DNA of 64,000 nt from Dehalococcoidia bacterium (GTDB taxonomy: Bacteria; Chloroflexota; Dehalococcoidia; GIF9; UBA5629), in contig PLME01000004.1 of NCBI GenBank assembly GCA_003142375.1, positions 131,060 to 195,059 of the forward strand. Reading direction: 5' to 3'. Both the position numbers and the translations under genes were made by a program. Positions 17,853-26,335 of this stretch are shown one piece after another; within the stretch, counting starts at the first letter, position 1, and each line of letters starts with the position of its first letter. The notes below the pieces were generated by a model. It was not told the origin of the DNA and did not search any database. It saw only the letters and a program-made list of their open reading frames with translations.

Positions 17853-20499
17853 TACCCGGCTCCTCGAGCGAAAAGCCTTTTTCGCGGAAAAGTCGGATAC
17901 AGGCAGCCCCCACCGCTGTATCGTAAAGTGTTCCGCCGTTGCTCGAAATTTCATCCAGGGCGGCGTCGATGCCCCGGCTGGGGCGGTAAGGACGGTGTGA
18001 GCCCATGGCTTCTACTACATCCGCCACCATTAGGATTTTAGCTTCCAGAATGATCTCGTTTTCCTTTAAATGGCGGGGGTAGCCGGAACCATCCAGGCGC
18101 TCGTGATGCTGGTAAGCCGATTCGGCCACCGGCCAGGGGAAATCAATGGACTTTAAAATATCGAAACTTCCGGCGGCATGTGTCTGAATGATCTGCCGCT
18201 CAATAGCGGTGAGTGTGCCGGGCTTGCTGAGGATCTCCATTGGAACGTAAACCTTGCCTATATCATGGATTTTGGCGGTGAACTCGATACCCTGAGCCAA
18301 CTCTTCCGGCAGGCCCATCTCTTCGGCGATGGCCCTGGCCAACCTGGCTACCCTTTCCTGATGCCCGGAGGTGTAGGGATCCTTGAGTTCCACTACCTTG
18401 GCCATAGCATCGATCACTCCCAGGATGGTCCTTTCCAGCATCGCCAGGCTTCTCTCGGCCTTCTCTTCGGCAGCTTTACGGTCGGATATCTCCCTGCCCT
18501 CGCAGAGGATGGCGGTAGGTACCCCTTCCTGGTTCCTGATTAGGGAGATAATTACCTCGGACCAATAGGTCGAGCCGTCCTTCCCGTACAATTCCAGTTC
18601 TATGGTGCGCGAGCGGTGGGGATCGGCCTTGCCCGACTTCTCTTCCTCCAGTTCCTCCTCATAAAGCTGCAGTGCCCTTTGCAGGGAATCGGGCGCTAGC
18701 TGCTGGTCAAGGGGAAGGGACATCCTTGCTTCCTCTGAGAACCCGCGGCGTGGCTGTCCGAACGGGTTGACCCAGAGGAGCTTCAAGTTCATGTCCATCA
18801 GCCATATCCTGCTTTTGATATTTTCCGATACATCAAGACCATACTCACTATGTTTCATATCAGTTATCTCTTCACGAACAGGTTTTTTGTATAGGGCAAG
18901 GTCGAACAACGTCGCTGTTTGCTGATTAGAGCCGGGTACAGCGCTGATGTAGACCATGACTTCTTTCAGGTTACCTTGCCGGTCGGCAAAGCTGAACTGA
19001 TAGGCATCGGGCGCAGAGCCGGGGTCCAGCCTCCTCATAAGATAATACCTCTTCAACCGGGCCCGGTCTTCCTCTGCCACAAACTCAATCCAGCTTTTCT
19101 TACCCTCTATCTCCGATCGGGGGTAGCCGGATAACTTTTCAAAAGCGCCGTTGACGGCGGATATAGTAGTATCTTCGTTAATCAGGATAAATGCTGTGGA
19201 CGTGTTCTCCAGCGCTGCCGCGATAGCCGGGACCATTGGTTGTTCCGGATGAACTGCAGGTGCCTCTCTAACAGCAGGCTTTTCATCTCGCGGTAAGGTC
19301 GTTTCAACTGCGGCCTGTTTTTCGTCCGCCCTGGCGCGCACGTTGATAACGATGCAAAGCGGCGCTCCCTTATCATTGTTAATCCATGAAATGTCCATTG
19401 ATACCGGGACGGCCGCGCCGTCCTTTTTAATCAATGAGCAGCCGATCCTGCCCGGTGAACCCTGCCTCAGGATATCCATTATCGCTGGCTGCATGCCTTC
19501 ACTTTCCGACCCTGCCGCCAGGCTGCTTACATTTTTGCCCAGCAAATCTTGGCCGCTGTCATAGCCGAGCAGCGAGACAAACCTGCGTGACACATGGGTC
19601 AAATGACAGTCCAGGTCGGCCACTGCTACGGGTTCAAGTGAAAGGTCTACCAGCGAGCGGTAAAGGTTTTCTTCTTCCTTCAGCCCTGCCTCGACCCTTT
19701 TTTGCTCGGTGATATCCTGGAAGTTCACGATGAAATATGTTGGGCCGTCTTCGCTGTCCCCGATGAGCGATATATTTACGGCCACCCAGACCAGCCTGCC
19801 GTCCCTACTCTGAAGGCGCATCTGAAACGGCCTGTCCGGCTTTTCCAGGGAAAGAAAGAGGGCCATAATATCGCCGCAGGTTTCACGGTCCTCCGGGCAC
19901 AGCACCTCATCGAAGCGGCTCTCCAGTATATCTTTTTCTTCATAGCCGATCATATCGCAGAATGACTTATTGACCTTGAGGAAAATACCCTCCGTGCCTA
20001 TGATAGTTAGGCCCGTAGCCAAGTCTTCGAAAGCCGACTGAAAACGCCTTTCCGCCTCGCGCCAGGCCTTTTCAACGGAATGGTGCTCGCTGATATCCAA
20101 CCAGTGTCCCAGTGTCAGCCAGTTGCCGCCGTACTTGAAATAAGTGATTTTTTCGGAGATCCATTTTTTCTTACCGTCGCGGGTGGTGATCTTAAACTCG
20201 TGCCCGGTATCGTTGTCATCTTCCCACAGGAATGCGACGTTCTGCTTGGGCATTTGCCTGTAGCGCGGGTTGATGATCCTCTGGTAATCTTTGCCAGAAA
20301 GCTCGTCCTGGCTGTAGCCAGTAATGCGCCGAAATTCGATATTGGTGTAGATGAACTTGCCGTCGCGGGTAATATAGATACCCGCAGGCGAGTTTCTGAA
20401 CAGCGCTGTGCAGAGCTCTGCAGCCGCTTCAGGCAATATTTTCAGGACGTCAGTCCTGTCAGAGATCACATCCATAAATTTACTCTCGGTAGTCGCCAT
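17842..20499 (-). CDS. multi-PAS sensor with C-terminal HD-GYP phosphodiesterase domain
   Basis: About five PAS units fill residues 30-690, several with the PAC tail such as YFIVNFQDITEQKR. The last is a distinctive type (WLMDMNLKLLWVNP, then MSLPLDQQLAPDSL, then EGREISDRKAAEE). Residues about 700-870 are an HD-GYP domain with KDPYTSGHQERVARLA, the HDIGK metal motif and HHERLDGSGYP. HD-GYP domains hydrolyse cyclic di-GMP, so this is a probable soluble sensor that lowers c-di-GMP. No membrane segment is visible. The start at ATG 20499 has GGAGGT 6 bases upstream. The GlcD-type oxidase gene overlaps its end. Confidence 0.9.
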   Translation of the reverse strand: MATTESKFMDVISDRTDVLKILPEAAAELCTALFRNSPAGIYITRDGKFIYTNIEFRRITGYSQDELSGKDYQRIINPRYRQMPKQNVAFLWEDDNDTGHEFKITTRDGKKKWISEKITYFKYGGNWLTLGHWLDISEHHSVEKAWREAERRFQSAFEDLATGLTIIGTEGIFLKVNKSFCDMIGYEEKDILESRFDEVLCPEDRETCGDIMALFLSLEKPDRPFQMRLQSRDGRLVWVAVNISLIGDSEDGPTYFIVNFQDITEQKRVEAGLKEEENLYRSLVDLSLEPVAVADLDCHLTHVSRRFVSLLGYDSGQDLLGKNVSSLAAGSESEGMQPAIMDILRQGSPGRIGCSLIKKDGAAVPVSMDISWINNDKGAPLCIVINVRARADEKQAAVETTLPRDEKPAVREAPAVHPEQPMVPAIAAALENTSTAFILINEDTTISAVNGAFEKLSGYPRSEIEGKKSWIEFVAEEDRARLKRYYLMRRLDPGSAPDAYQFSFADRQGNLKEVMVYISAVPGSNQQTATLFDLALYKKPVREEITDMKHSEYGLDVSENIKSRIWLMDMNLKLLWVNPFGQPRRGFSEEARMSLPLDQQLAPDSLQRALQLYEEELEEEKSGKADPHRSRTIELELYGKDGSTYWSEVIISLIRNQEGVPTAILCEGREISDRKAAEEKAERSLAMLERTILGVIDAMAKVVELKDPYTSGHQERVARLARAIAEEMGLPEELAQGIEFTAKIHDIGKVYVPMEILSKPGTLTAIERQIIQTHAAGSFDILKSIDFPWPVAESAYQHHERLDGSGYPRHLKENEIILEAKILMVADVVEAMGSHRPYRPSRGIDAALDEISSNGGTLYDTAVGAACIRLFREKGFSLEEPGSVP

Positions 20500-20673
20500 C
20501 ACCAGACCTCCGCATTCACCGGGCTAGCATGGATAGCGGACATAACCCGTTTCCACCGGCACTATTTTACCCTTATTGAGGTCATCAGTAAAAACCACAT
20601 ATACCTGCAAGGCAAGGGAAATGTTATAATAGCAATAACCTGTTGGGGCCGGGATAATTCACGGGGAACGAAT

Positions 20674-21852
20674 ATGAAAACGGTTACCTTTATTGCGGCA
20701 ATTGTTGTGGCTATAACCGTTTTGCTGGCGCCCGCCTGCAAAATGACCCCGCCCGAGCTTCCGGCGCAGATACCCCTCGGCTGCCTGATGCCATCGTCCA
20801 CTACGCCTACCTGGGGCCCCAACTTAATCAAGGCGGCCCAACTGGCAGTGGACGAGGTAAATGCTGCCGGAGGAGTAGATGGTAAATCCCTTTTGTTGGT
20901 GGTTGAGGATGAGGGTCCCACCCCTGCTTCGGCTCTGTACGCGGCACATAAGCTTGTCGAAGAGCAAAAGGTGCAGGTCATTATCGGCGGAACGACCAGC
21001 GACGCAGTGATGAATATCGGCCCTTATCTGGATAGCAAAGGAGTGTTGCTGGTAACCCCTTCCGCAACATCCAGCACCCTGGCCAGCCAGAGTTGGTCCA
21101 GTTGGGTCTATCTGGTATCCCCGGAGGACTCTCTGCAGGGTGGCGTGGTCGCCAAGTTGATAAAAGATGCCGGATGCAAGAAGGTTGCCACCATCGTACA
21201 GGATACTATCTACGGCAGGGGCATTGCAGATATGGCCGAGCAATTCCTGAAAGGCAGGGCCGATATCGTTGCTTCCATCAAGTATGATCCTGCCAAGCTG
21301 AGCTACTTTGCCGAGCTCAATCAACTCAAGGATAAACAGCCGGATTGCGTCCTGCATGCCGGTTACTATAGCGATAGCGCAGTCATATATGAACAGGCTC
21401 GCCAGTCCGGCCTGGACGGTATACCCTGGGTTACATCCGACGGGGTCTATGACATGCCGCTGGATAAATACCTCGAGGCTGCTAAGTTTATGGAGAAGGC
21501 GGTCACAGGCACTGTGCCCGTTCCCGACCTGCAGTCTGACGCCTATAAGAACTACGCGGCGGCCTACCAGCAGGCTTACGGCCTGGCCCCCACCATTTTC
21601 TGCGATACGAGTTATGATGGGGTGAAACTGATAGCTGCGGCCTTGAAGAAGGCCAACGTCTATGACGGGGCGGCTATCAGGGATGCCCTGGGCATCGTAG
21701 GGAAGGACTACCGCGGCGTCAGCGGGACGATTACATTCAACCAGTCAGGTGAACGTATAGCCGGCAACTACGGTATATGGAAAGTGAAGATGGTGGGCAC
21801 GCAATATCAGTTCGTAATGACCGGGCAATCAGTCAGCTTTTTGAAACCGTAG
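20674..21852 (+). CDS. ABC transporter substrate-binding lipoprotein, branched-chain amino acid type
   Basis: The 392-residue protein starts with a lipoprotein signal (lipobox LAPAC, Cys near residue 20). It then has the LivJ/Peripla_BP_6 pattern: GPNLIKAAQLAVDEVNAAGGVDG, VIIGGTTSDAVMNIGPYL, VTPSATSSTLA and DTIYGRGIADMAEQFL. It should bind an amino acid or similar small ligand outside the membrane. No permease or ATPase genes are adjacent, so it is an orphan here. It is divergent from the HD-GYP gene. The longer open frame upstream is antisense to that gene, so ATG 20674 with a GGGGAA upstream is preferred. Confidence 0.9.
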   Translation: MKTVTFIAAIVVAITVLLAPACKMTPPELPAQIPLGCLMPSSTTPTWGPNLIKAAQLAVDEVNAAGGVDGKSLLLVVEDEGPTPASALYAAHKLVEEQKVQVIIGGTTSDAVMNIGPYLDSKGVLLVTPSATSSTLASQSWSSWVYLVSPEDSLQGGVVAKLIKDAGCKKVATIVQDTIYGRGIADMAEQFLKGRADIVASIKYDPAKLSYFAELNQLKDKQPDCVLHAGYYSDSAVIYEQARQSGLDGIPWVTSDGVYDMPLDKYLEAAKFMEKAVTGTVPVPDLQSDAYKNYAAAYQQAYGLAPTIFCDTSYDGVKLIAAALKKANVYDGAAIRDALGIVGKDYRGVSGTITFNQSGERIAGNYGIWKVKMVGTQYQFVMTGQSVSFLKP

Positions 21853-21907
21853 CTGAAACTCCGAATAACCCTCGATTCAGGTTTCCATGTTCTAAATCGT
21901 ATTCCGC

Positions 21908-22177
21908 TTAATGCGGAAGTCCGTCGGCCGAAAAATAGGGATAGTCCTGGGTGATGACGAATTTATCCCATCTGCTGATATGGCCGTAGAGAAGGTGGCA
22001 TTTCTGGCAGAGTAATACGCAGTTGCTCAGCGAGGTATCGCCGCCCAGCTCGGCGGGCTTCTTAAGGTGAGGGAATCCGCTATCTACCTCCACCCGCTGG
22101 CCGCAGTGGGCGCAGGCCCCTTTCTGACGGACGTAAGCCTTATCCTTGATGTCCTGGGTAAATTCCTTCAGGCTCAT
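21908..22177 (-). CDS. HNH-endonuclease-like zinc protein
   Basis: The 89-residue protein has CAHCGQR, then HLKKPAELGGDTSLSNCVLLCQKCH. This gives the two CxxC knuckles and the H-N-H arrangement of small McrA-type nuclease domains. The lone domain could be a homing-type or accessory nuclease, or a non-catalytic zinc protein. It sits downstream of the hydrogenase maturation genes on the same strand, but no functional link is evident. Confidence 0.7.
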   Translation of the reverse strand: MSLKEFTQDIKDKAYVRQKGACAHCGQRVEVDSGFPHLKKPAELGGDTSLSNCVLLCQKCHLLYGHISRWDKFVITQDYPYFSADGLPH

Positions 22178-22246
22178 AAGTTAAAATCCTATCTACTAAA
22201 GTTATCTATAAGTTTAGTCTAATTTAAGCATAACGTGCAATTGATT

Positions 22247-22714
22247 TCAATATGACGACTTCAGTTCCCGGTCTATTGTATTCAGTATCTGCGGCAGCAA
22301 GGCCTCGATCTCTGGGGTCAGGTTTAAACCGTGTGACGTATCCGCCGGTTCGATGCCGATGATCACCACTTCGGGTGACTGCATACCCAGTTTATGCATC
22401 ATCTTGAGGCTGTCCAGCACACCCAGCCCGTGCACTGATCGCGGAGCATCATCAGCTATATTGGACTCATGAATCTCCAGCCTGTACAGCGTGCCCGGTT
22501 GGCCGCCCCCACCCAACGCGTCTACGATTATTAACTTCTTAATATTCTCATCCAGCAATGAGAGGAGGTCGGGCGCAGTGCCGCCGTCAATAATCTCGAC
22601 TCCGGTATACTTGTCACAGTCCCGCATCTCCGTGATAACGCGGATGCCCAGGCCATCATCCCGGCAGAGCGGATTGCCGATGCCCATCACTGCTATTCTC
22701 GTTTTATCCGTCAT
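22247..22714 (-). CDS. [NiFe]-hydrogenase maturation endopeptidase (HycI/HyaD/FrxA family)
   Basis: The protein begins with VMGIGNPLCRDDGLGIRVI, the family's nickel-site glutamate position being D in RDDG. It continues with DGGTAPDLL and LIIVDALGGG, then SVHGLGVLDSL. These proteases clip the C-terminal tail of the large subunit once nickel is inserted. It follows hypE by 4 bases, so it belongs to the hyp operon. Two large subunits are encoded upstream and only this one peptidase is in the window, so it may serve one or both. Confidence 0.9.
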   Translation of the reverse strand: MTDKTRIAVMGIGNPLCRDDGLGIRVITEMRDCDKYTGVEIIDGGTAPDLLSLLDENIKKLIIVDALGGGGQPGTLYRLEIHESNIADDAPRSVHGLGVLDSLKMMHKLGMQSPEVVIIGIEPADTSHGLNLTPEIEALLPQILNTIDRELKSSY

Positions 22715-22718
22715 GGCT

Positions 22719-23723
22719 TCAGCAGATGCGCGGCAGTATCTCCCCTGTGGGCATATCCAGTATGCGTGACGACCCGATCCTGGTCTTGAGGACTACCCGG
22801 CCTTTTCGCTCACCGGTTACCTCCCCGATGACGGCTGCCTGTCCCGCATATTTGTTCATCCGCATAGCGGAAAGCACTTTCTGTGCATCTTCCGGCGCTA
22901 CGGCAGCCACCAGCTTTCCCTCGTTGGCTATATAGAGCGGGTCGAGTCCCAGAAGCTCGCAGGCGCCCCTGACGCCATCGTGGATAGGGATCTTGTCTTC
23001 CTCAATAGTTATGCCCACGCCGGATTGCCCGGCGAATTCGTTAAGCGTGGAAGCCAGGCCGCCCCTGGTGGGGTCGCGCAGGCTATGGATATTGCTGCTG
23101 ACCGCCAGCATTTCCGACACGAGTTTATTGAGCGGAGCGCAGTCGCTGACCACGGGTAACCTGAATTGAAGTCCTTCACGCTGGCTCATTACAGCCATTC
23201 CGTGCTCACCGATGCCGCCGCTCAGGATGATCTTATCGCCTTCCCTTGCGTTGGAGCCGGAGATGTCCAGTCCCGCACTAATTACGCCTATGCCGGCGGT
23301 GTTGATGAACAGGCGGTCGGCCTTGCCCCGGTTGACCACTTTGGTGTCGCCTGTAACTATTTGTACGCCCGCCTCCTCAGCGGTTTCCCTGACCGATTCG
23401 ACGATTTTACGCAGCTCATCGATCTCCAGCCCCTCCTCGATGATCAGGGCCAGGCTGATATAAAGGGGTTTGGCACCGCTCATCGAGAGATCGTTGACGG
23501 TCCCGCAAACAGCCAATCTGCCGATATTGCCGCCGGGGAAAAATATGGGATTGACTACATAGCTATCGGTGGTGAAGGCCAGCTTGCCCGAAAGCTCGAA
23601 CACGGCAGAGTCGTCCATGCGTGAAAGGATGGCATTGTTAATGGGGGGCGTGAGTATTTTTTCGATCAGATCGTGGCTCAGTTTGCTTCCGCTGCCGTGT
23701 GCCAGCAGTATCCTGTCATTCAT
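22719..23723 (-). CDS. hypE: hydrogenase expression/formation protein HypE
   Basis: HypE dehydrates the carbamoyl group made by HypF to make the cyanide ligands of the NiFe site. The protein has the AIR-synthase fold markers: MDDSAVFEL, GGNIGRLAVCGTVNDLSMSGAKPLY, IVTGDTKVV and SLRDPTRGGLASTLNE. It ends in LPRIC, the C-terminal cysteine that carries the thiocyanate. The ATG at 23723 overlaps the hypD end by 8 bases; the open frame upstream of it is antisense noise. The protein has 334 residues, a normal length. Confidence 0.95.
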   Translation of the reverse strand: MNDRILLAHGSGSKLSHDLIEKILTPPINNAILSRMDDSAVFELSGKLAFTTDSYVVNPIFFPGGNIGRLAVCGTVNDLSMSGAKPLYISLALIIEEGLEIDELRKIVESVRETAEEAGVQIVTGDTKVVNRGKADRLFINTAGIGVISAGLDISGSNAREGDKIILSGGIGEHGMAVMSQREGLQFRLPVVSDCAPLNKLVSEMLAVSSNIHSLRDPTRGGLASTLNEFAGQSGVGITIEEDKIPIHDGVRGACELLGLDPLYIANEGKLVAAVAPEDAQKVLSAMRMNKYAGQAAVIGEVTGERKGRVVLKTRIGSSRILDMPTGEILPRIC

Positions 23724-24807
23724 CGAAGTCTCCATACTGATAGTATGCGGCGCAGGTGCCTTCGGAGGATACCATGCACGGACCGATGGGGTTTTCCGGC
23801 ACGCATAATTTGCGGAAGAGCTTGCACTCCGTCGGCCTGATAATACCGCGCAGCACTTCGCCGCAGCGGCAGCCCGGAGCCTCCTTGACGGGAGGAATCT
23901 CGACATCAAACTCCTCGTCCGCATCGAACCTGACATATTTTTCTTTGAGTTTAAAGCCGCTATTGGGGATATCCCCGATACCACGCCAGCTTGCGCCGGC
24001 TACATCGAAAACACTGTGCATCAATTCCAGGGCCTTAAGGTTGCCCTCGGGTTTGACGCCCCGTGTGTAGGCTATCTCGACCTGCGGGTTATTATTCTCT
24101 ATTTGCACGATCAGCATTTCGATAGCCTGCAGTATATCTACCGGTTCGAATCCGGCCACCACGCAGGCGATTCCATAATCGCGCGCATAGGACTCATAAG
24201 ACCTGGTGCCGATAATGGCGCTGACATGGCCGGGACAGATGATGCCGTTCAAATTGACTTCGCCCAGGTCCAGTATGGCTTTCATGGCAGGAGGGGTCAT
24301 CTTGAGTTGGCAGAGTACGAAGAAATTTTTGAGGTTTTCTTTCTCGGCCTGGAGCACAGCAGCGGCGATGGTCGGCGCGGTAGTTTCGAAGCCGATGCCG
24401 ATGAAGATGACCGACTGCTGAGTATTCTCCCTGGCAATCTGCAGCGCATCCTGCGTGGAATAAACAATGCGGATGTCGCCGCCCTCGGCGCGGGCCTTCT
24501 GTAGGCTGCTATAGCTGCCGGGGACCTTCAGCATATCGCCAAAGGTAGTGATGGTTACATCCGGCAGGGAGGCCAGAGCGATGGCCTTATCGATATCCCG
24601 GTTGGCAGTGACGCAGACGGGGCAGCCGGGACCGGAGAGCATCTCGATGTTGTCGGGCAGAAGCTGGCGGATGCCGTTGCGCATAATAGCTACGGTGTGG
24701 CCGCCGCAGAACTCCATCAGCCTGGCGGGCTTATGGGAGATGCCGGTAATCTTTTGCGCCAGCTTTTGTGCCAGCCCCACATCCCTGAACTCATCTATAA
24801 ACCTCAT
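23716..24807 (-). CDS. hypD: hydrogenase expression/formation protein HypD
   Basis: HypD is the iron-sulfur scaffold on which the Fe(CN)2CO group is built with HypC. Key features are MEFCGGHTVAIMRNGI, LSGPGCPVCVT, GIGFETTAPT and, near the end, the cysteine pair region APGCRCGEVLRG and CKLFRKLC, followed by GPCMVSSEGTCAAYY. At 363 residues it is full length. hypE overlaps its end. The gene upstream is a PD40 lipoprotein, which separates it from hypC. Confidence 0.95.
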   Translation of the reverse strand: MRFIDEFRDVGLAQKLAQKITGISHKPARLMEFCGGHTVAIMRNGIRQLLPDNIEMLSGPGCPVCVTANRDIDKAIALASLPDVTITTFGDMLKVPGSYSSLQKARAEGGDIRIVYSTQDALQIARENTQQSVIFIGIGFETTAPTIAAAVLQAEKENLKNFFVLCQLKMTPPAMKAILDLGEVNLNGIICPGHVSAIIGTRSYESYARDYGIACVVAGFEPVDILQAIEMLIVQIENNNPQVEIAYTRGVKPEGNLKALELMHSVFDVAGASWRGIGDIPNSGFKLKEKYVRFDADEEFDVEIPPVKEAPGCRCGEVLRGIIRPTECKLFRKLCVPENPIGPCMVSSEGTCAAYYQYGDFDE

Positions 24808-24858
24808 CAGGCGCTAACTCTACTTGAAATCAAGACCTACCTGCAAACATGCTGATTT

Positions 24859-25887
24859 TTAGTGCCAGGAGGCGAGCCCTGCATCAGTACAATCGCTGTA
24901 TGTAATACGGGTCTGGCCGGTGCCGTCGGCATTCATGATGTATATTTCACCGTTGTCGTTAGTGCAATCGCGCTTGGAATAAAATACGATTTTGGTGCCG
25001 TCCGGCGACCAGGCAGGGTATTTGTTATCGATATTGCCGCCGGTGATGCGCGTGCGCCCGCCGCCGTCTGCTTTCATCGTGTAAATCTCGAAATGCCCCA
25101 GTTCGCTGCTCTGAAAGACGATTTTGCTGCCATCGGGCGACCATGCAGGGTAATCATCGGTAAAAAGGGTTGAGCTGAGCTTGGTCTGGTTGAAGCCGTC
25201 GGCATCCATGACGTAGATCTTGGGATTGCCCTCACGGTCACTCTGGAAGGCGATCTTCTTGCCGTCGGGCGACCAGGAGGGAGCCGCATCGTCGCTGGAG
25301 TTATTGGTAAGCCGTACCTGGCTGCTGCCGTCGGCGTTCATAACGTATATCTGCTCGACGCTGTCACGGTCCGAGGTAATGGCTATTTTGGCCCCATCCG
25401 GCGACCAGGCCGGTAAAGAGTCATTGAATTTATCATTGGTAAGCTGTACCTGATTGCTGCCGTCGGCGTTGATAACATAGATCTGGTTATTGCCGGTCAT
25501 GTCGGAGTAGAAGGCAATCTTCGTGCCGTCGGGCGACCACTTGGGGAACCACTCCCCGCCTTTGGTATTGGAGGTCAGCTTGAGCCAGTTGTTGCCGTTG
25601 GCAGTAGAAGTATACAGCTGCGGCCCTCCCACATCGTTGGTGCCGGAAACAAACACCAGTTTCCCGGTATAAGCCAGTGGGCCGTTTGACGCTTCACCCG
25701 TAGTCTCAGGTACGGGTGCTACGTGGATGGAAGAATTGGTTGGCAGGGTCAGGGTTGGCCTGGTTACAGGCTGAGAATTTTCCGATGGAACCGCCGGGGC
25801 CTGGGCAGCCTGAGAAGCACAACCCGATATCGTCACACTTAAAGCTATTAAGATTACGGAAAAAAGAATGATTAATCGCCTGAACAT
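24859..25887 (-). CDS. TolB/PD40 beta-propeller lipoprotein
   Basis: A lipoprotein signal (lipobox ISGCAS) and a Thr/Pro-rich linker precede six or seven repeats of the TolB-like propeller, each with a PAWSPDGKKIAF-type core and a following Q-I-Y-V-M-N-A-D-G-S-x-Q turn. Such blades bind other proteins or form a scaffold outside the membrane. No TolA or Pal genes are near. The start ATG 25887 has AAGGAGG 7 bases before it. It stands between hypC (77 bases upstream) and hypD (51 bases downstream), both on the same strand, so it may be co-transcribed with the maturation genes. Confidence 0.85.
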   Translation of the reverse strand: MFRRLIILFSVILIALSVTISGCASQAAQAPAVPSENSQPVTRPTLTLPTNSSIHVAPVPETTGEASNGPLAYTGKLVFVSGTNDVGGPQLYTSTANGNNWLKLTSNTKGGEWFPKWSPDGTKIAFYSDMTGNNQIYVINADGSNQVQLTNDKFNDSLPAWSPDGAKIAITSDRDSVEQIYVMNADGSSQVRLTNNSSDDAAPSWSPDGKKIAFQSDREGNPKIYVMDADGFNQTKLSSTLFTDDYPAWSPDGSKIVFQSSELGHFEIYTMKADGGGRTRITGGNIDNKYPAWSPDGTKIVFYSKRDCTNDNGEIYIMNADGTGQTRITYSDCTDAGLASWH

Positions 25888-25963
25888 TACTGGCCTCCTT
25901 GGCAGCTTAAATATTAAAAGAATTATATGTTTATCACTATAACTATTGGAGTGGGGGCTGTCC

Positions 25964-26194
25964 TTAATCCCCGCCTTCACCGGCTTCAACCATGCGTTCC
26001 AACAAACTAAGCGTTTCCTGCGCTTCCTCTTCGTTTAAAACGTTTATGGCATAGCCGGTATGCAGCAGCACATAATCACCCACCCTGGCTTCGGGTGTAA
26101 GTATAATGCTGACCTTGCGTCCCACGCCGCCGATATCGACTTCGGCCTGCTCGCCATCGATAGAGGTGATCTTAACCGGGACTGCTAAACACAT
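25964..26194 (-). CDS. hypC: hydrogenase assembly chaperone HypC
   Basis: This 76-residue protein starts MCLAVPVKITSIDG, the family signature with the essential Cys2. It continues with VDIGGVGRKVSIILTPEARVGDYVLLHTGYAI and a Glu-rich C-terminal helix. HypC brings the iron group between HypD and the large subunit. There is no ribosome site. A -10 box lies just upstream, so the transcript may start at or near the ATG. Confidence 0.95.
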   Translation of the reverse strand: MCLAVPVKITSIDGEQAEVDIGGVGRKVSIILTPEARVGDYVLLHTGYAINVLNEEEAQETLSLLERMVEAGEGGD

Positions 26195-26202
26195 ATGAAA
26201 TA

Positions 26203-26231
26203 AGTATACTCAAAAAGGATACGGCGAACAA
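26203..26231 (-). promoter_or_regulatory. promoter of hypC, likely leaderless
   Basis: On the minus strand, TTGTTC (26226-26231) and TATACT (26203-26208) are 17 bases apart. Only 8 bases separate the -10 box from the hypC ATG. No Shine-Dalgarno motif is present. Confidence 0.6.
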
Positions 26232-26295
26232 GAATCGTAACGCGTGACGCCCGGCGAAAGGACTTGCCACCCTTGCTAAAACTTGAGATAATATC

Positions 26296-26319
26296 TATTG
26301 ATTGACTGACAAATCAATA
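26296..26319. promoter_or_regulatory. 24-bp palindrome upstream of CoA-transferase gene
   Basis: Perfect 8-base arms TATTGATT and AATCAATA are separated by 8 bases. The site lies just before the ribosome site (AGAAGGAG) of the CaiB-type gene and after a TAATAT -10-like box. Its length and position suit a dimeric repressor operator. Confidence 0.5.
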
Positions 26320-26335
26320 TAGAAGGAGAATATTC

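Noticed and set aside
20080-20673. Long N-terminal extension of the ABC substrate-binding protein
   Set aside because: The extension is antisense to the PAS/HD-GYP gene; the lipoprotein signal begins at 20674.
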